A stretch of 64,000 nt of DNA from Paracyclopina nana. Its lineage: Eukaryota; Arthropoda; Copepoda; Cyclopoida; Cyclopettidae. Numbering within the stretch: the first letter of the stretch is position 1; each line of letters opens with the position of its first letter. The stretch spans positions 1,798,001 to 1,862,000 of the forward strand of contig JAGUCH010000003.1 in NCBI GenBank assembly GCA_019096065.1. The letters are read 5' to 3'. Below the pieces are notes generated by a model. That model was not told where the DNA came from and searched no databases. It was given only the letters and a program-made list of their open reading frames with translations. A program made the position numbers and the translations under genes. Positions 26,789-39,342 of the stretch are shown here, piece by piece.

Positions 26789-27346
26789 TTAACCCTCAGC
26801 TTCCTCTTCATCTGGATCTGCATAGCCATAGTAGTACTTGCCCCGCCACATTTTTGGCAATGGCAAAAATGAGGGGCATGGCACTTGTCCAGGCTCTCCA
26901 CATATGCAATACCTGCGACATTTCAAGCCGAAATTGGCAGGATTGTCCTTTTGCAAGGAAGCTAAGGCTTCCTCGGCCAATGTCTTTTCACTTTTACCCA
27001 GGGTATTTTGCAACCGTTCCAATATTTTCTCTTTACTCTGGCCATCCACATCGAAAAGCACCTTTTGTCCATCCCCAAGGTAACACGTGATGAATGGACT
27101 GGGTGTCATATTTTTGAAAGTTGTAATTTGCACATTGGGGTTCTTGTACTGAATCTGAGGAAGGGACCAGTAGACAAACTCCTGAACTCCTTGGTGATTG
27201 TCAAATTTCTCTCGGGATGATTTATGCCTTTGGAATTCGTTGTAGTTGATTGTCATGACTTTAACTCGGTCCTTGAAGGCAATCGGTCCTGATTCCAAGT
27301 ATTTGACACTCCTACGAATGGGCGCCAACCCGCGGTGAAAAGGCAT
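26789..27346 (-). CDS. MRPS25: Mitochondrial small-subunit ribosomal protein mS25
   Basis: Component of the mitochondrial 28S ribosomal subunit. Single exon, 185 aa, slightly longer than the human protein. Diagnostic blocks: N-terminal MPFHRGLAPIRRSVKYLESG, VKVMTINYNE, LPQIQYKNPNVQI with NMTPSPFI (the thioredoxin-like L51/S25/CI-B8 fold), and near the C-terminus a Cys cluster (CRRYCIC) with GQVPCPSFLPLP and MWRGKY. Ends in an acidic tail. The start fits because homologues begin with the same MP-x-G/R segment. It lies 257 bp downstream of the DEG/ENaC gene's stop, on the same strand. Confidence 0.96.
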   Translation of the reverse strand: MPFHRGLAPIRRSVKYLESGPIAFKDRVKVMTINYNEFQRHKSSREKFDNHQGVQEFVYWSLPQIQYKNPNVQITTFKNMTPSPFITCYLGDGQKVLFDVDGQSKEKILERLQNTLGKSEKTLAEEALASLQKDNPANFGLKCRRYCICGEPGQVPCPSFLPLPKMWRGKYYYGYADPDEEEAEG

Positions 27347-27535
27347 TTTTTCAGAGTTCTTTTCCGAATTTGCTAATGTTTGTTTACGTTCTCGTCAGCT
27401 GACGCCATGTCTGTAGTGACGTCACAGCAAGAGCAATAGATAGCACAAAGTAAGGTCATCAGTGGTTTAATTTTAGATTTTTTTTGAATTTTATATTTGC
27501 TCCAATTTTGAGACTTTGCGCGGTTTACAATTGGC

Positions 27536-27541
27536 TTTATT
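27536..27541 (-). terminator. Poly(A) signal of the DEG/ENaC gene
   Basis: AATAAA on the minus strand, 63 nt past the stop codon, within the 257-bp gap before MRPS25. Confidence 0.65.
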
Positions 27542-27603
27542 CACCTTGCTAGTCACACATATGATGGGTTATTTTTTATGTTGAAAATCTCTTTTCCAAA
27601 ATT

Positions 27604-29794
27604 TCAGTTTGGATTGCTTTTGAAGTATTTTCTGCAAGTGCAAAAGTAGATGAGTTCGATGACTGTGACCAAGCTAATGCCAGTTCCAAGGCCGAGGGTT
27701 CCTCCAATGTTGGCGACCACATCTTCAAATGAGTAAACTTGGTCTCTCCTGAATTTGACCACAAAGCTCTCTGAGAAAAATACGCGAAGCATCGAATCCC
27801 CAGGTACTTGAGGCTGCCACGGAACTGTTGACATAGTCGCAGCATATTGGGTTTTTTCACACGATGGCAAACACCGATCATCTCGTTCCCTTGCTCTATC
27901 TGATTTAAATCAAACCATGCCGCTACTACTACTTTTTCTGATAGGAAATGTTATCAACTTACTATGCACTAGATCAGAAGATACGCATTCCATTTGAGTG
28001 GCACTGCATGGTGGAGCTGACCCTGTCAAAAAGAAAAGAATGCAGAATGAGTTTAATGCTGTAGTATTTTTCGGAAACCTGGCAAATAGAAAGGCCTGCA
28101 GCCACATATCTCTTCATAGATGACAATCTTATTCTCAATCATGCAATTCTCACGACTGTAAGCCTTGTAGAATTGCAGCTCTTGTTCGCCATCAAAGTTG
28201 CATTTCCTGGTTGTATTCTTGTACCACTTTGTTCGTAGTGTGCTTAAAGGCAGATTTTAATCATTAGATAGCGCTCCTCTCACATCTTAATTGCCATCTT
28301 ACGTTTCAATCGTTTCTGCCTTGACAGCAACAAAATTCACCGATTCTGGGGTAACAGGAAGTCCCTTTGTGCTTATTTCCGGGAAAGCTATGGGCTCATG
28401 AATCAAAACCTGCGCATTAAGAATTTTTTTTTTGATGAAGAGAACAAGATGTGGTTTACAACCTTGCTGCCTAGGAAAATGTCTGTTGGCAGCCAGCCAC
28501 ACGGCAAAGATCCTATGAGGACTTGAAGGCCATGATGAGTGCCATCACCTGGGGGAGTTTTTAGAGTCGTATCAAAAACCTCACTTGTTACCTCATCTTC
28601 ACCAAAGGTTCCTTCCATCTGAAACCACTCATCGAAATTACAAGACGCATTCCAATCCTCTTCATTCAACGGTGTATAGGGGCATTGCTTTTTTAAATGG
28701 CCAAGAAACTCGCCAGCACTCGAAAATCTCTTGTTAGCTGCGTCTTTTTGGTGGATTTCATCACTGAGAAAAAATCCTGAATATTAGTGCCTCTAAATTA
28801 GCAGGACGCTAAGAGGCTCGGTAATTCAGCTTTTTTGTAAGAGCTTATGCAAGAAGAGCTTACAAATCAGAAGATGAGTGGAACCTCTCTTTTGGTGCCA
28901 CATTGTTGAATGAGCAACAAAATCCATCATCTGTGGCGTCCAAGTGGAACAAAGAATTGCATGGGAGCCTTTTGCCGTCCCAATAGCATTCCTTTAGGTA
29001 GTCATTGCAGTGAGGAGAAACCTGCAAAGAATGTACTTGGTGAAAAAAAGCTAGGGCTGCACCTTGATGTTTATACCTTTTTTATAATTTGAATGACCTC
29101 GTCACTCAAGCCAATGAAATGGTCATAATGAGCATGACTGGTCTGACCTTGAAGCATTATATGATCATGTTTTCTGTTCAGATAAGGGCTCAAGGCCTGA
29201 TCCAACAACTTATGAAGAGGCAAGGTGACATTTTCTGGCTTTGTGAAGCTAAAAAGTTACAAAGGTTGGTGGCAAGTTCAAATATTCATTCCTTTTTTTT
29301 ACTTAATAATGCAGAGCTCTTCCATTAATTGTCCAACTACAATATGTGCAGATGGACATATGGTTACAGCTGGGAACAAAACGTTACTCAAATCATGTTG
29401 AGAATCATCAATGGATGTGAAAATGGGGTCGCTCTGCCAGATGTAGATCATGTTGCAAGATAAGTAAAAGCTCAAAGTGACGGATAAAAACAGTATGGTT
29501 GCCCAGCAAAGTCTAAGAACGAGATTGGCTCTTCAGCTGGAAGAAACTAGGAGCAAAATAATACTACCTCTCGGTTGGAGTATTGCTGCTTTTTAGCAAA
29601 TACTTTGTGCCATGCAGAGTGGCCAATTCTTTATATTCTTCTATCCATTGACATTCGGTGGCATTTTCAGCAGAGATTACCTCACGTTTCCTTTCGCCAC
29701 TTGCTTGATTTTCAATCATCCAGGCAACTACTTTCTTATTAAAGTGAGCATCCTCGTTATCACCAGCTCCAATAATTCGGGGTCCTTTATTCAT
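27604..29794 (-). CDS. DEG/ENaC (pickpocket-type) sodium channel subunit
   Basis: Plasma-membrane, amiloride-type cation channel subunit, trimeric in this family. Exons: 29568-29794, 29303-29530, 29077-29248, 28864-29021, 28463-28763, 28303-28409, 28079-28242, 27963-28022, 27604-27899; 1713 nt, 570 aa. H61-G62 is the conserved gating HG motif; TM1 spans about 80-102; FPAVTIC opens the ectodomain. Ectodomain signatures: CCSFN, GLQVLIG, VLIHEPIAFPE, RKCNF...YSRENC, ICGCRPFYLPG, CLPSC. TM2 follows ANIGG, with the G-x-S filter (GIS) and IELIYF. An in-frame ATG at 29884 would add 30 residues. The acceptor for exon 2 uses GAAG, because the nearer CAG would put a stop in frame. The ligand or stimulus cannot be told from sequence. 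Confidence 0.92.
29786..29791 (-). terminator. AATAAA overlapping the DEG/ENaC start codon; possible poly(A) signal of the cyclase
   Basis: The channel's first codons read ATG-AAT-AAA on the minus strand, forming AATAAA. I see no other canonical AATAAA between the cyclase stop (30002) and here. If it is used, the cyclase mRNA would end inside the channel's first exon. Confidence 0.35.
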
Positions 29795-30001
29795 GTTTAA
29801 CCATGAAGTGTGAAAAGTACACTGTGCCTGGTTATGACCAGGCCTCTCATGTATCCATGAAATATTCACAAGGAACAACAACATCACTGTGTTCAGGGAA
29901 AATCATTAATATAATGATGTTTGGTCTAAAATTGTGCAAGTTTTGTAGCCAAAGCTTGCTGAATAATACATTGAGTACACCACTTGTTCCAGGCCGAAAT
30001 A

Positions 30002-32927
30002 TTATTCTACGTTTTCTAATTCAGGAGCTGAGGCAAAAGCTTGGTTCACTTTGATGGACCGACTTGCTAGTTTCTTGAAAAGTCTGTCCTTTCTTCCAAT
30101 CAGCCAAAAAGTCTCCTGCAGTCCTTTGCCCTAAGGAGGAGGCTGTGAAGTAATTACAATTGCACGTTTCCTTGAGCTATCAATTACCTTGATTTCAGTG
30201 TTGCCACGAGACTCCACGATGTAATTATCAGCCTCAGTCAGCTCGAGCAATGCTTTAGTAGTCGAGCTGATGTGAATTTTTCCCGGTTCTCCACTTGTTT
30301 CCATTCTTGACGCTGCAAAAAATGCCAAAAAATGGACCAATTCAGTGTGGCATATTTACGTGGAGTTTTTAAGCTCTGCTTAGTGTTTAGAAGTGGCGCG
30401 AATTCATAGCCGCCGACTTATTTCAGTCGCGCAAATAATAACGCTGTAGAACGTAAACAAAACAAATCAAAACAAACCACGTGGCTTCGCAGTTCGCCGC
30501 GCTAGCTGTGATTATTAGGCAATGTACCCAAATTAATTGTGTCGCCAAAGAGGCAGAATCGGGGCATTTTACTGCCCACGACACCGGCCACAGTGTTGCC
30601 TGAATGTATTCCAATTCTTGCGTGAATTTTCGGGAATTTGGTGGACTGATCTCTCATGCCCTGAATGGTGTTGCGCAAAGTGAGAGCCAGTCGAGCAATT
30701 TCATCAGCGTGCCGATTTCCTGTGGGAAGACTTCTAATGGTTTTCTGAAGGTAAGACACGGTTATTTTTCACGCACCGTTTTCTTTGGGAATTCCAGAAG
30801 CGACCATGTATTTGTCATTGATGGTCTCCACTTTGTAAGCATCAAAGTAGCTGATTTGATCATCAAACACTTTGTAGATGTTGTTCAGTATCGTGAAAAG
30901 CTTTTTAAATCACGAATCATGATTATTAATGTAATCAGCTTAACTTTGTTGCAATTTATCTTACATCCATGGGATCCCAAAACTGAATTAGGTAGGAGAA
31001 GCCATAGAGGTAGCAAAATGCCACAGTGACGGCATCAAATGTATATGAGGATTTCTGAAAAGCAATTTGGTTGAAAGTACCATGTACTAGTTTTCTCTTT
31101 CTTTTAGCCTAATTACTTTGCTCTCTTTCAACTCTGTGGCCACAACAGGAGGCAGCAGCTTTGTCACCAGTTTTTCAGAGTTTCTCTGCTCCTTCAAAAT
31201 TTTCTTGCCTCTCCTTGCCAAAGCAACTATGAATCCCTAAAAGGCAATTATTGATGTTTTTTTTAATTTGATGATTATGAGTCATGTCAATACTTCTGCT
31301 GCTGAAGCCATTCTATAGTTGAGCACAATAATCAGGGGAGCTACTACAAGCACAAAGGCAATCAACCCAAAGGTCTTGTAAGTATACACCTTTGAATTGT
31401 AGACTCCCTCCTCTGTGTAAGCCCTAGAAGTGAAATTTTTAGTCCGAGGTATGCAATTAGTTTTTGAAGCAAGGTCAATACTGGAGCAGTAGGAATTGTT
31501 GTAGTTGGATTTTTCTGAGATCTTCAATGTACTGCATGGATGCTTGGCTCAATTTGCCAATCCAAATCTCCACCTCTGTGCTGTTTGTATAGTCTATACT
31601 TTTGGTCTCATCCTCAACATCCTCCCAACTAATACATTTTAAAAATAAATTGGCCTGTTATTGTTTTAAGGTATATAGCTATACATTTCTTCCAAAAGTT
31701 TGTAGTTGCTCCCATCTTGGACAATCTTCCATAGCTTTCGAATGAGGCGAGAGAAATTAGCAGCTTGATTCATGTACTCAATGGCCAAGACTTGAGACTT
31801 GAGGTACTTCACCATATCTGAGTCACTGAGACTTCCCCTGTAGAAGTACTTGATCACGAATCCGGCATTCTTGCCAATGTTGTCCAAAGCTCTGAGAATA
31901 TTTTTGTAAATGATAAAGCCACTGTAAACAAAAGTGTATCATTTTGTATCTTTAGAAATCGCAGGAGTTTAATTTACCGCCAAATGTTTGTTTCATTGGA
32001 ATACTGAATTTCCGCAACGAACTGATTCAAAATGGCGTCTACAGCCGTGTTGAAAAAATTGAGCACTTCCTCAAAAGAGGCGGCTTTTTCCACAATTGCC
32101 TTTTTCCTCATGTCATCGAGGCGAATTTGAAAGCGGACCTTAGATGCAAATACTTTAAGCGGTATGGAATCCCTCCAAGGATCTAGGCGAGCTATGGCCA
32201 AGTCAGTTTTGGCAACAGATTCTTCGTACAATTCTGTGAAGCTATATAGAAATGTAATTACACTGAAATTATAGATTATCTTGGCCATGTACTCTAGAAT
32301 ATACCTATAGTTGGATTTTGTAATGTTTTTGCTCCACAGCATTACGAAAATTGTGTGGTACCTTTCATCTTGCAGTTCAGCAGCCAAATTTGACAAAGCG
32401 CTCGTACCTTTCAGCTGAATTATCACAGTTTTCTGTATTTTTGAAGCTGATGTTATTACTTGAACTCACCTGACTATCCAAATCGCTGACAAGCTTTGCC
32501 TTTGAAAAAAGAGGCCCAAATTCAAACCCAGTCAGAATTATGAGCAGGACGACTGGCATCAAAGGCAGAAACATGATTGACAACTTGTAGGCGTACAAAC
32601 CCTTTTTCAAGGTTATATTTTTGCCCATGAACTCAACGCTAACGCCAGAGTCAGTGGAGTCAGATCCAGTAGCTGATGACGTAAGGCTTGGAACTTCAGT
32701 TTCATGATCTGTTGAAGATTTGGTCGATCTAGTTTGGTCTTCTTCGTCCAACGTTGGACACTCAATGGTCAGCTCAAAGGGCTGAACTGCATTTTTAGAC
32801 GGTCTTTTAAAGGACCTCAGAGTTAGCATTGTTCTACTACTTCGTGTGCTGAAAAGTAGGCGTTAATTAATCCACTTGCAAAACTCCCATGGGTACCTTA
32901 CCTTCTCTCGATTCTCCTTTGGGGCAT
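30002..32927 (-). CDS. Membrane guanylate cyclase with extracytoplasmic NIT domain
   Basis: Class III nucleotide cyclase, predicted to make cGMP. Exons: 32902-32927, 32470-32848, 32305-32432, 31978-32241, 31685-31891, 31482-31628, 31294-31423, 31117-31236, 30965-31054, 30777-30900, 30528-30719, 30188-30312, 30002-30130; 2061 nt, 686 aa. Order: Ser/Thr-rich cytoplasmic N-terminus, TM1 (about 97-118), NIT sensor region (about 136-400, [12 protein letters not shown]), TM2 (402-420), helical linker ([10 protein letters not shown]), cyclase domain (about 470-665). NIT domains are proposed nitrate/nitrite sensors, and NIT-cyclases act in nitric-oxide signalling in annelid larvae. Purine-recognition E522 and C594, N601 and R605 are present, and so is metal-site D526, but the first metal Asp is Tyr482. 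Activity alone is therefore doubtful. Confidence 0.92.
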
Positions 32928-35900
32928 GTTTTTTAGGTCCTTCACCTTTCACGACTCAAGATGAAATGAGAAAAAATAATCCCTTTTTAAATGAGAAGCT
33001 TAAACACAGTATGTTGTTGATCAAAATCTCTTCATCCTAGCTTATCCTAATGCTGCTGATCAACCTTCCTTAATTGCAGTTTTAAAAAAGCTTTCGAAAA
33101 GCTGTTCTCAAATTGACGTCAAAAGATTGGCATGTACAAATTAGAGCTAGCTATCACGTTTTAGTGAGTGGAATTTTTTCGAGTCTTTTGTTGTAAAATT
33201 GCAAAGTCAGTTTGCTGATATGACAAGGCTAAATAAAAATGAACCTGTACAATGACTTTTTTAGCATTTAGAGCAAAGAAAGCTGCACATTGCAATGATG
33301 AAGAATTGCTGGTTGCGGACAAAAACGAGGTCCGCCAAAAGTTCCGTTTTCCCAGGCTAATTGGGAAAATCTTGAGGGGAAGATGTGGGATTAACCAAGT
33401 ACGCGTCCCTTGGGACCGTGCATTTCGCTTGGCCAATCATGATGCCTTTCGCTCCTCCATTTTGGCCAATTGATAAAGAAGCGAACGTGAAAGCTGATAT
33501 TTTCTTCCAGAACTCTGGGCAATCAGTGGCATCGCGAAAAATATGGCCATTTTTAGAAAGCACCTCTATTGTTAATACGTATAGTGCAAGAGGAAATCAA
33601 GGATCGAATTTTTTTCGGACTCTCTGTGATCATTCACGCGTTGTTGGCCGAATTGTGAAGTCACCCGTAGCAAAGGTTGACTTCACCCATACAAAATATT
33701 TTATCATTCCTCTTAATATGCGCTATATTTATGTACACAGAGAGAGAGTATTAGACGCACTTTAGCAAATTCGTCGTTTCAAGCAAGAAAATTAAACTTG
33801 TGTTCTTCTAAGGAACAAATAAAAAACGAGCTGATGAACTCGGCCTTTGGTTGAAGGTGACCTCTGTGGTATAGGTATTTGGTATATTATGCGAGCAAAC
33901 GCGGATCTATTTCCAAGAGTGAAGAAACATCCGAGATTATTGATGATCCGGAAAGGTTACAGTCGGGTGAAAATTGAGTGCAATCGGAATTCAATTTCTT
34001 CCACTGAGCAGTCATGAGTTGAAAAAAAGTGCACGTGAAACGCTGAGAGTTTGTCATTCTTCTTGGGAAAAGTGTCCAGAGCTTTCTTTCTTACATACTG
34101 CCACAATATATAGCGTGTTCAAGAATGCTACGCAAAAGGATTGTATTGAAGGCCCTTCGCTTTTGCTTTGTCTTGTTTTGTCATTGTGATCACCCAACTT
34201 CCAATCTGTGTTCTTGGTTCACTGAGTGGCGATGAATGCATTTGGCACACTTGACAAGCCAAACTGATCTCAAAAGACTGAAACTAGTTTATAAATTTTT
34301 TAATTGTGTTGCTTCAAGGCTTTTTTGGCTGATTTGCCCCTGAGTGAAACGAGCTGGGAACAATGCTTATTCGACACATTTATTGGTCAGCCTTTTCACT
34401 CCCAACTGAAAATGTGGGACACTTTTTGGGCAGTAGCCACAATTGTAGTGGTAAGCCTGCATGACAGAAAAAAAGCACTAACCTGTCTAACCCGAAAAAG
34501 GGGAAATTGCTTCTTGTCATTTTTAAGCCTCTGCTACAGCAAATGACGAGAGCCTTGTGGTTCATCCTGGCTAAGTCTTTAAAGTAGAAGAAGAGCTTAC
34601 GCCTTCCTTTTTTCAATGTGTACACTGAATTGCTTGTAGCAGCTACTAATAAATTGATGCCATCAATTTTCGTCACTGCCTTCCGCTCATTAGCGTTAAT
34701 TTGACTCATCCATGATAAAAGAAGCTTTCACAAATTGCTCGTATGAAATCCTTTGTTCTCCCCAAATTTGATTTTACCTGGGAAACGACATTAAATGAAG
34801 AATGTCTAGCAAAAAAATTATCTTCTTCGCCATGCTTCTTTGTGTCCACAAGGCTTCCAAGATGAAAGTTGAACATCATCAAAATTGGTCATTCCATCAC
34901 GAGTAATTTTCTCCTCCTGCCATTTAGTTTGATGTTCGTTTCCTCCGTACTTTCTATGTAAGGTGAAAGCTTTTTCATCACTATTTTTGAGCACTTCTCA
35001 GGTAAGTGTAAGGTGGTGATGATTCCTTGGAAATTGCCATACTTTAAAAATGGCCAATGTTTTTAGGTTCATCTCTTTTGGGGTACCGCAATAATAAAGC
35101 AGAAGTTACCAGACTCGACTTGCTTCGGTGCAAAAAATGCCACAATTATTCCCATTGAGTGTGGTTGTAGCTAACCTATATAAGGAAAACGTGACTTGTT
35201 CTAGTTTATCTCCTGAATAATGAGGGATATGTGTAAGAGAAGGAGGAAAGTTTCTTCCTGAGAAGTTGCCCTAAGTAAAACTTTGCGGGCGATAAAATGA
35301 TCAAAGACAATTTTATTAGGCTTGAAATGGATGAGGGAAATGGACATCGCTTGTCACTTAGGGTCCTGCTCAAGGAACTTGTTTTCCCAAAGTTGCCCGA
35401 AAAAACTTGGCATATCCCCTTGTGACAAATTCCCTAACTTACTCTCTATCTGTCTTTGCGGAGCTCCGAGCACCCTGGGGAGAACGGCTTTAAAAAACAG
35501 TAGCCCAGTGCACATTTTTGCCTACGAAGTTTTTGTCATGGCAAAACGCTGAATGTAGTAGCTGCTAAAATTCATCTTTTATTTGACAGGCTAGAATCAA
35601 ACTCTTGGTTCATTGCAAAACTGTTAAAAACCTCTATTTCTGCGGCGCCTAAAATTGTTTTGGTTCCACTGTGGCATTTTATTATCAAATCGCATATCTT
35701 CATAGATAGAGAACATTCAGCATAACAATAAATAATGGCTCTACGAAAAAACGTGACCAAGAACATGATCGTGATTGGCGCTCTCTTCCAGCTTCACCAA
35801 CTTTTTTGCAAGAGTATTTTCACTATTCCCGGTCGTCTCTTGGTTCATTTTGGGCTCAGTGAAGAATGTTGCAAGTAAGGCCTAAATGGGCGGAGCCTAA

Positions 35901-38430
35901 GGTTATGCCCATCGCGGTTACTTCCTACATTTTTGGCGACAGGAAACTGTGTTCAAAAAGGCCGCGTTCACCTGCTATAACATAACAAGCAATATTTTGG
36001 CCAAATAGCGAGCTAAATTACTATAGACAATTTTAGAAATGATTTTGGCCCAAATTGGACCAACTGTGTAATTTTTGGCTCTTTTTTCATTTTGCCAAAA
36101 TATCTATGTGCAGCAGCTGAGCGCAGTCTTTAAAAAAAGCTGCTGAGCTGGAATTTTAGAGACCAATGTTGAGCGTTTTTAGTCCTATCATAAAGGTGAA
36201 TTTACGCAAAAATACTGCTATTACAGTAGTGTATGTGGTTATAGTTTGCACAACTTAGGAGCGCATATTTGCTATCATAAGTATTTTATAGCTCAGCTCT
36301 TTTAGAGTTGGAAAGTAGCTAGTACAGCTAAGCATAAAGTATTTCTGATCACTACACTCATATAGTACTAGACATCACCGTGATTTCTCTTCTAAATAGG
36401 AGGGATTTTTATGCGTTCTTTTTCTTTGGGTTTTTAAGGGCTGATGATATGTTACAGAGTACACACACACACACAAATAGCTTCTTTCTTCCTTTTCCTG
36501 AGTATTGTCCACATCAAATGCATTATTGAGTTTCCTGCAAAAAATGAAGAAAAGTTGGAGGTGAAAAGTTGTCAAATTGCAGTCTGTATTTGTGGTAGCA
36601 CTCACTTCACCAAGTTGCCTCCAGTCCATTCACAGACAGTAACAATAGTATTTACATTTTTGAGACTTTCTTCTTCTGCCTGTAATAAAAGATAGAAGAA
36701 GGTTGACGAATTGCTTCACTTTTTTGGTGCTTACAGGAAAAGCCCATTGTCAATTCTTTTTCATCAAGTACTTAGTAGTAGAGCCATAATATCAGATAAT
36801 TGATCTATATATTAATGCTACCACACCCAAGCCCGGGCATAATCATAATGTCTGTTATTAACTTTTTTTATGGCTTTGCGGACCCTTTTTCTGTAGCTTG
36901 GCCCAATCACGTGGAAAACTCGAAGGCATCCCCAAAGCAGCCATTAAATTATTGCTGCATTAATAATGCACAATCGAGAGGTTTTCCCTTTAGTGTTTTT
37001 TTCTTGGAAAATAATGGAGAGTTTGTTCTGGTCGTGATACTGCCTGGATTAGTTTTGAGTTAGTACTACAATGTCTTCTTCATCTAAGGCTGTTGGCAGA
37101 GGCTCAAAAGAAAAGCTTTGCCAAATGATGGCTATAGGAGCTGCAAGGAAGTTCCTTGCCACTAAAAAGTAGACTTGTAATGTATGCTACTTACCAAGAT
37201 AAATAGCGAGCAAACAGCCGAGTACTACACGTTCAGCCCAGGGACTAATCCTTATTTTCGAAAGCTCCTGCTTTCAAATATATAAGCAGCAATATTATGA
37301 TCCAAAAGTATTTTCCAGAAATATGCGATTTTTAGCTCTGGAAACAATTGCCACCACCTCGAGAAATCTGAGCATGAAATTCAATTGGCTGATCTCCATT
37401 TTTACCCCACTTTTTCATGAATATTGAATAGGTGGGAAATTGCTTGCCTGCTTTTTTTGCCTACCAAGCTCTTATTTCGCGCGCAATTACTATCCCATAT
37501 ATTTATGTAGTGAACGTTTCCTACTTTCCCCGGATTTATTTTTTCTGCCAGCATTTGCGCAAAGCTTTCTCAATAATGTAATAGAGCATCTTCATCTCAT
37601 CGACGTTTTTGTGCCAATCTGACCTCAATAAGGTTTTTATGAGCTCTATAATCTTCTCGAGTTGCCTTGAAAAAACCCGAATCTTGCGACTCTCTTTTTT
37701 TCAGCAAAGTGATGCATTTTGGGGACCAAAAGAGACCAATCTCTTTTCCTTTGCTTTTTTCCCCTCGTCTAGCTGGAGCACAGTGGGGGGTTTGCTCCTG
37801 TAAAATAGCAGCTCAAGGAGGGAATATTCGCGTCCCCAAGCTCCCACTGTGCGTAGTTTTGGGGCCTCGGAAGCTTCCGAGAAATTACATTTGTCCTGGC
37901 CAAGATTTTTGTCCATTCGTCATGGCCAAGTGTCACATTGTGGTCACACGTCGCTACCAGGCATATGCACTGCTCTATACGTGTATTGCGTGCAATATCT
38001 CTATTACGTGCTTGCAAAAATGCCCCACTTGACTTCACCAAGCTCAAAAACACATCCATTTCTTATATGAATGATGACGAGATTTTCTGAAGAAAAACAA
38101 GGTTTTTTCTTCTCATTTTGATGCTTTGGAACTGTTGTTGTAAACAGTTTGGAGAGGAGCTTTGGAAATCTGCATTGCATTTGAGGCTTTATAAAAGTTG
38201 GAAAGTTGAGCATTCAAAGCTTAGTTAAGGCTACGACATTTAGTTCCGCAGCAGTTCTCTACTTCCAGTTTTCTTGCACTTTTACGACCCCATTTGAGGC
38301 CGTGTCAAGCAGGTCCTTTAAAACCCATTTAGACTCTTTCTAAACTGGGGAAATCACTGTGGGAAATGACAGATGAAAACATTAGCAGTAGCCTTAAACG
38401 ACCTACTAACCTGAACGCTAAACATACTTG
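32928..38430. other. Gene-poor region upstream of the NIT-cyclase
   Basis: Should hold the cyclase promoter (minus strand). A two-exon orphan model at 34380-34879 (-) is discussed as a finding but not called. One degenerate terminus of family B (GGCCGCGTTCACCTGC) occurs at about 35959-35974, and an AC repeat at about 36461-36475. I found no recognisable protein. Confidence 0.4.
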
Positions 38431-38790
38431 CTTTGTTCATGTATTTGCCTTAAGGTATAGAAAAAATGGCTTAACGAAAAGTGAATCCCTTTGCCTGACT
38501 GTCACTCTACGAGTTCAGCTTGGGACCGAGTATCAATTTTAATGGCAATTTATGCTATTTTGCTTCATTCTTTTCAACATTTTTTATCGAAAAATAGCAT
38601 CCTTCACGTTTCTTTGATAATAAAAGAGGAAAACTAAGCATTGATTTTGCGGTGTCTTTTAAATGTGGCCCCAAAATTGCCAAAATTAAATTTGTTTAAC
38701 CTGGCTTAAAGTCGATCTGATTTTTTTGTATAAGCTAGCGCATGTCCTATGACAATTTTTCTCCTTTCCTTAAGCTGCTTGAACATGACA
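38431..38790 (+). repeat. Family A element, copy 2
   Basis: Starts at GCTTTGTTCATGTATTTGCC and shares GAGTTCAGCTTGG, the GCTATTTTG block and CTCCTTTCCTTAAG with copy 1. The right end is divergent. Confidence 0.7.
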
Positions 38791-39342
38791 TTTGATAACG
38801 AGCAAAATACATCGATTTGGAACTTGTATGGCTGTGATACTATTTTAAGAATTTTTAATTTCCACTTAGCTTTGCAATTGTGAGAAAGGTCAAAATAAGG
38901 CTTTTTCATGCCTTAGTGGAATGGCCTCAAAGCACTCTTTAATTACATTGCAACACTTGGGGCGTTGACAGTTTTGCCAAGGCGTTTCCCCTACCGCAAG
39001 CTTTTTTATTGGATGTTTTCATAAAAGGACAAATGTAGCATTCTTGCCCAAAAAGTACTAGCAAGATACCATACTTAAAAAAAGAAGCATCGGTGAGCAT
39101 GGTCATTACTACACATTTTTAAAAGTGCTTTCTAGGGAAATGTGTAAACTTTGGAGGTGGGCAAAATACGGCCAAAGTTGAATTTTACAGCTAAAAATTC
39201 CACTTTTCATCGTTTGTGTCCGAAAATTCACATTCTAAGTAATAAGTAAATATTGCCTTAGCAGCGCTGCCCATTTCTAGAAAGCTTAAAAAACTGAACT
39301 AAGTATCGCAAACAGCAGAAAAAAGGCTCCTTATCAAAATAA

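Noticed and set aside
33385..33765. 126-codon plus-strand open frame
   Set aside because: No recognisable domain, no codon bias, no exon signals; within range of chance frames in this sequence.
34396..34601. Four-exon extension of the 34.4-34.9 kb candidate
   Set aside because: It would need introns of 24 and 26 nt, too short to splice.
38706..38909. Conserved small protein shared by open frames at 38.7 kb and 57.1 kb
   Set aside because: The similarity reflects family A repeat copies, and the frames are not preserved in other copies.
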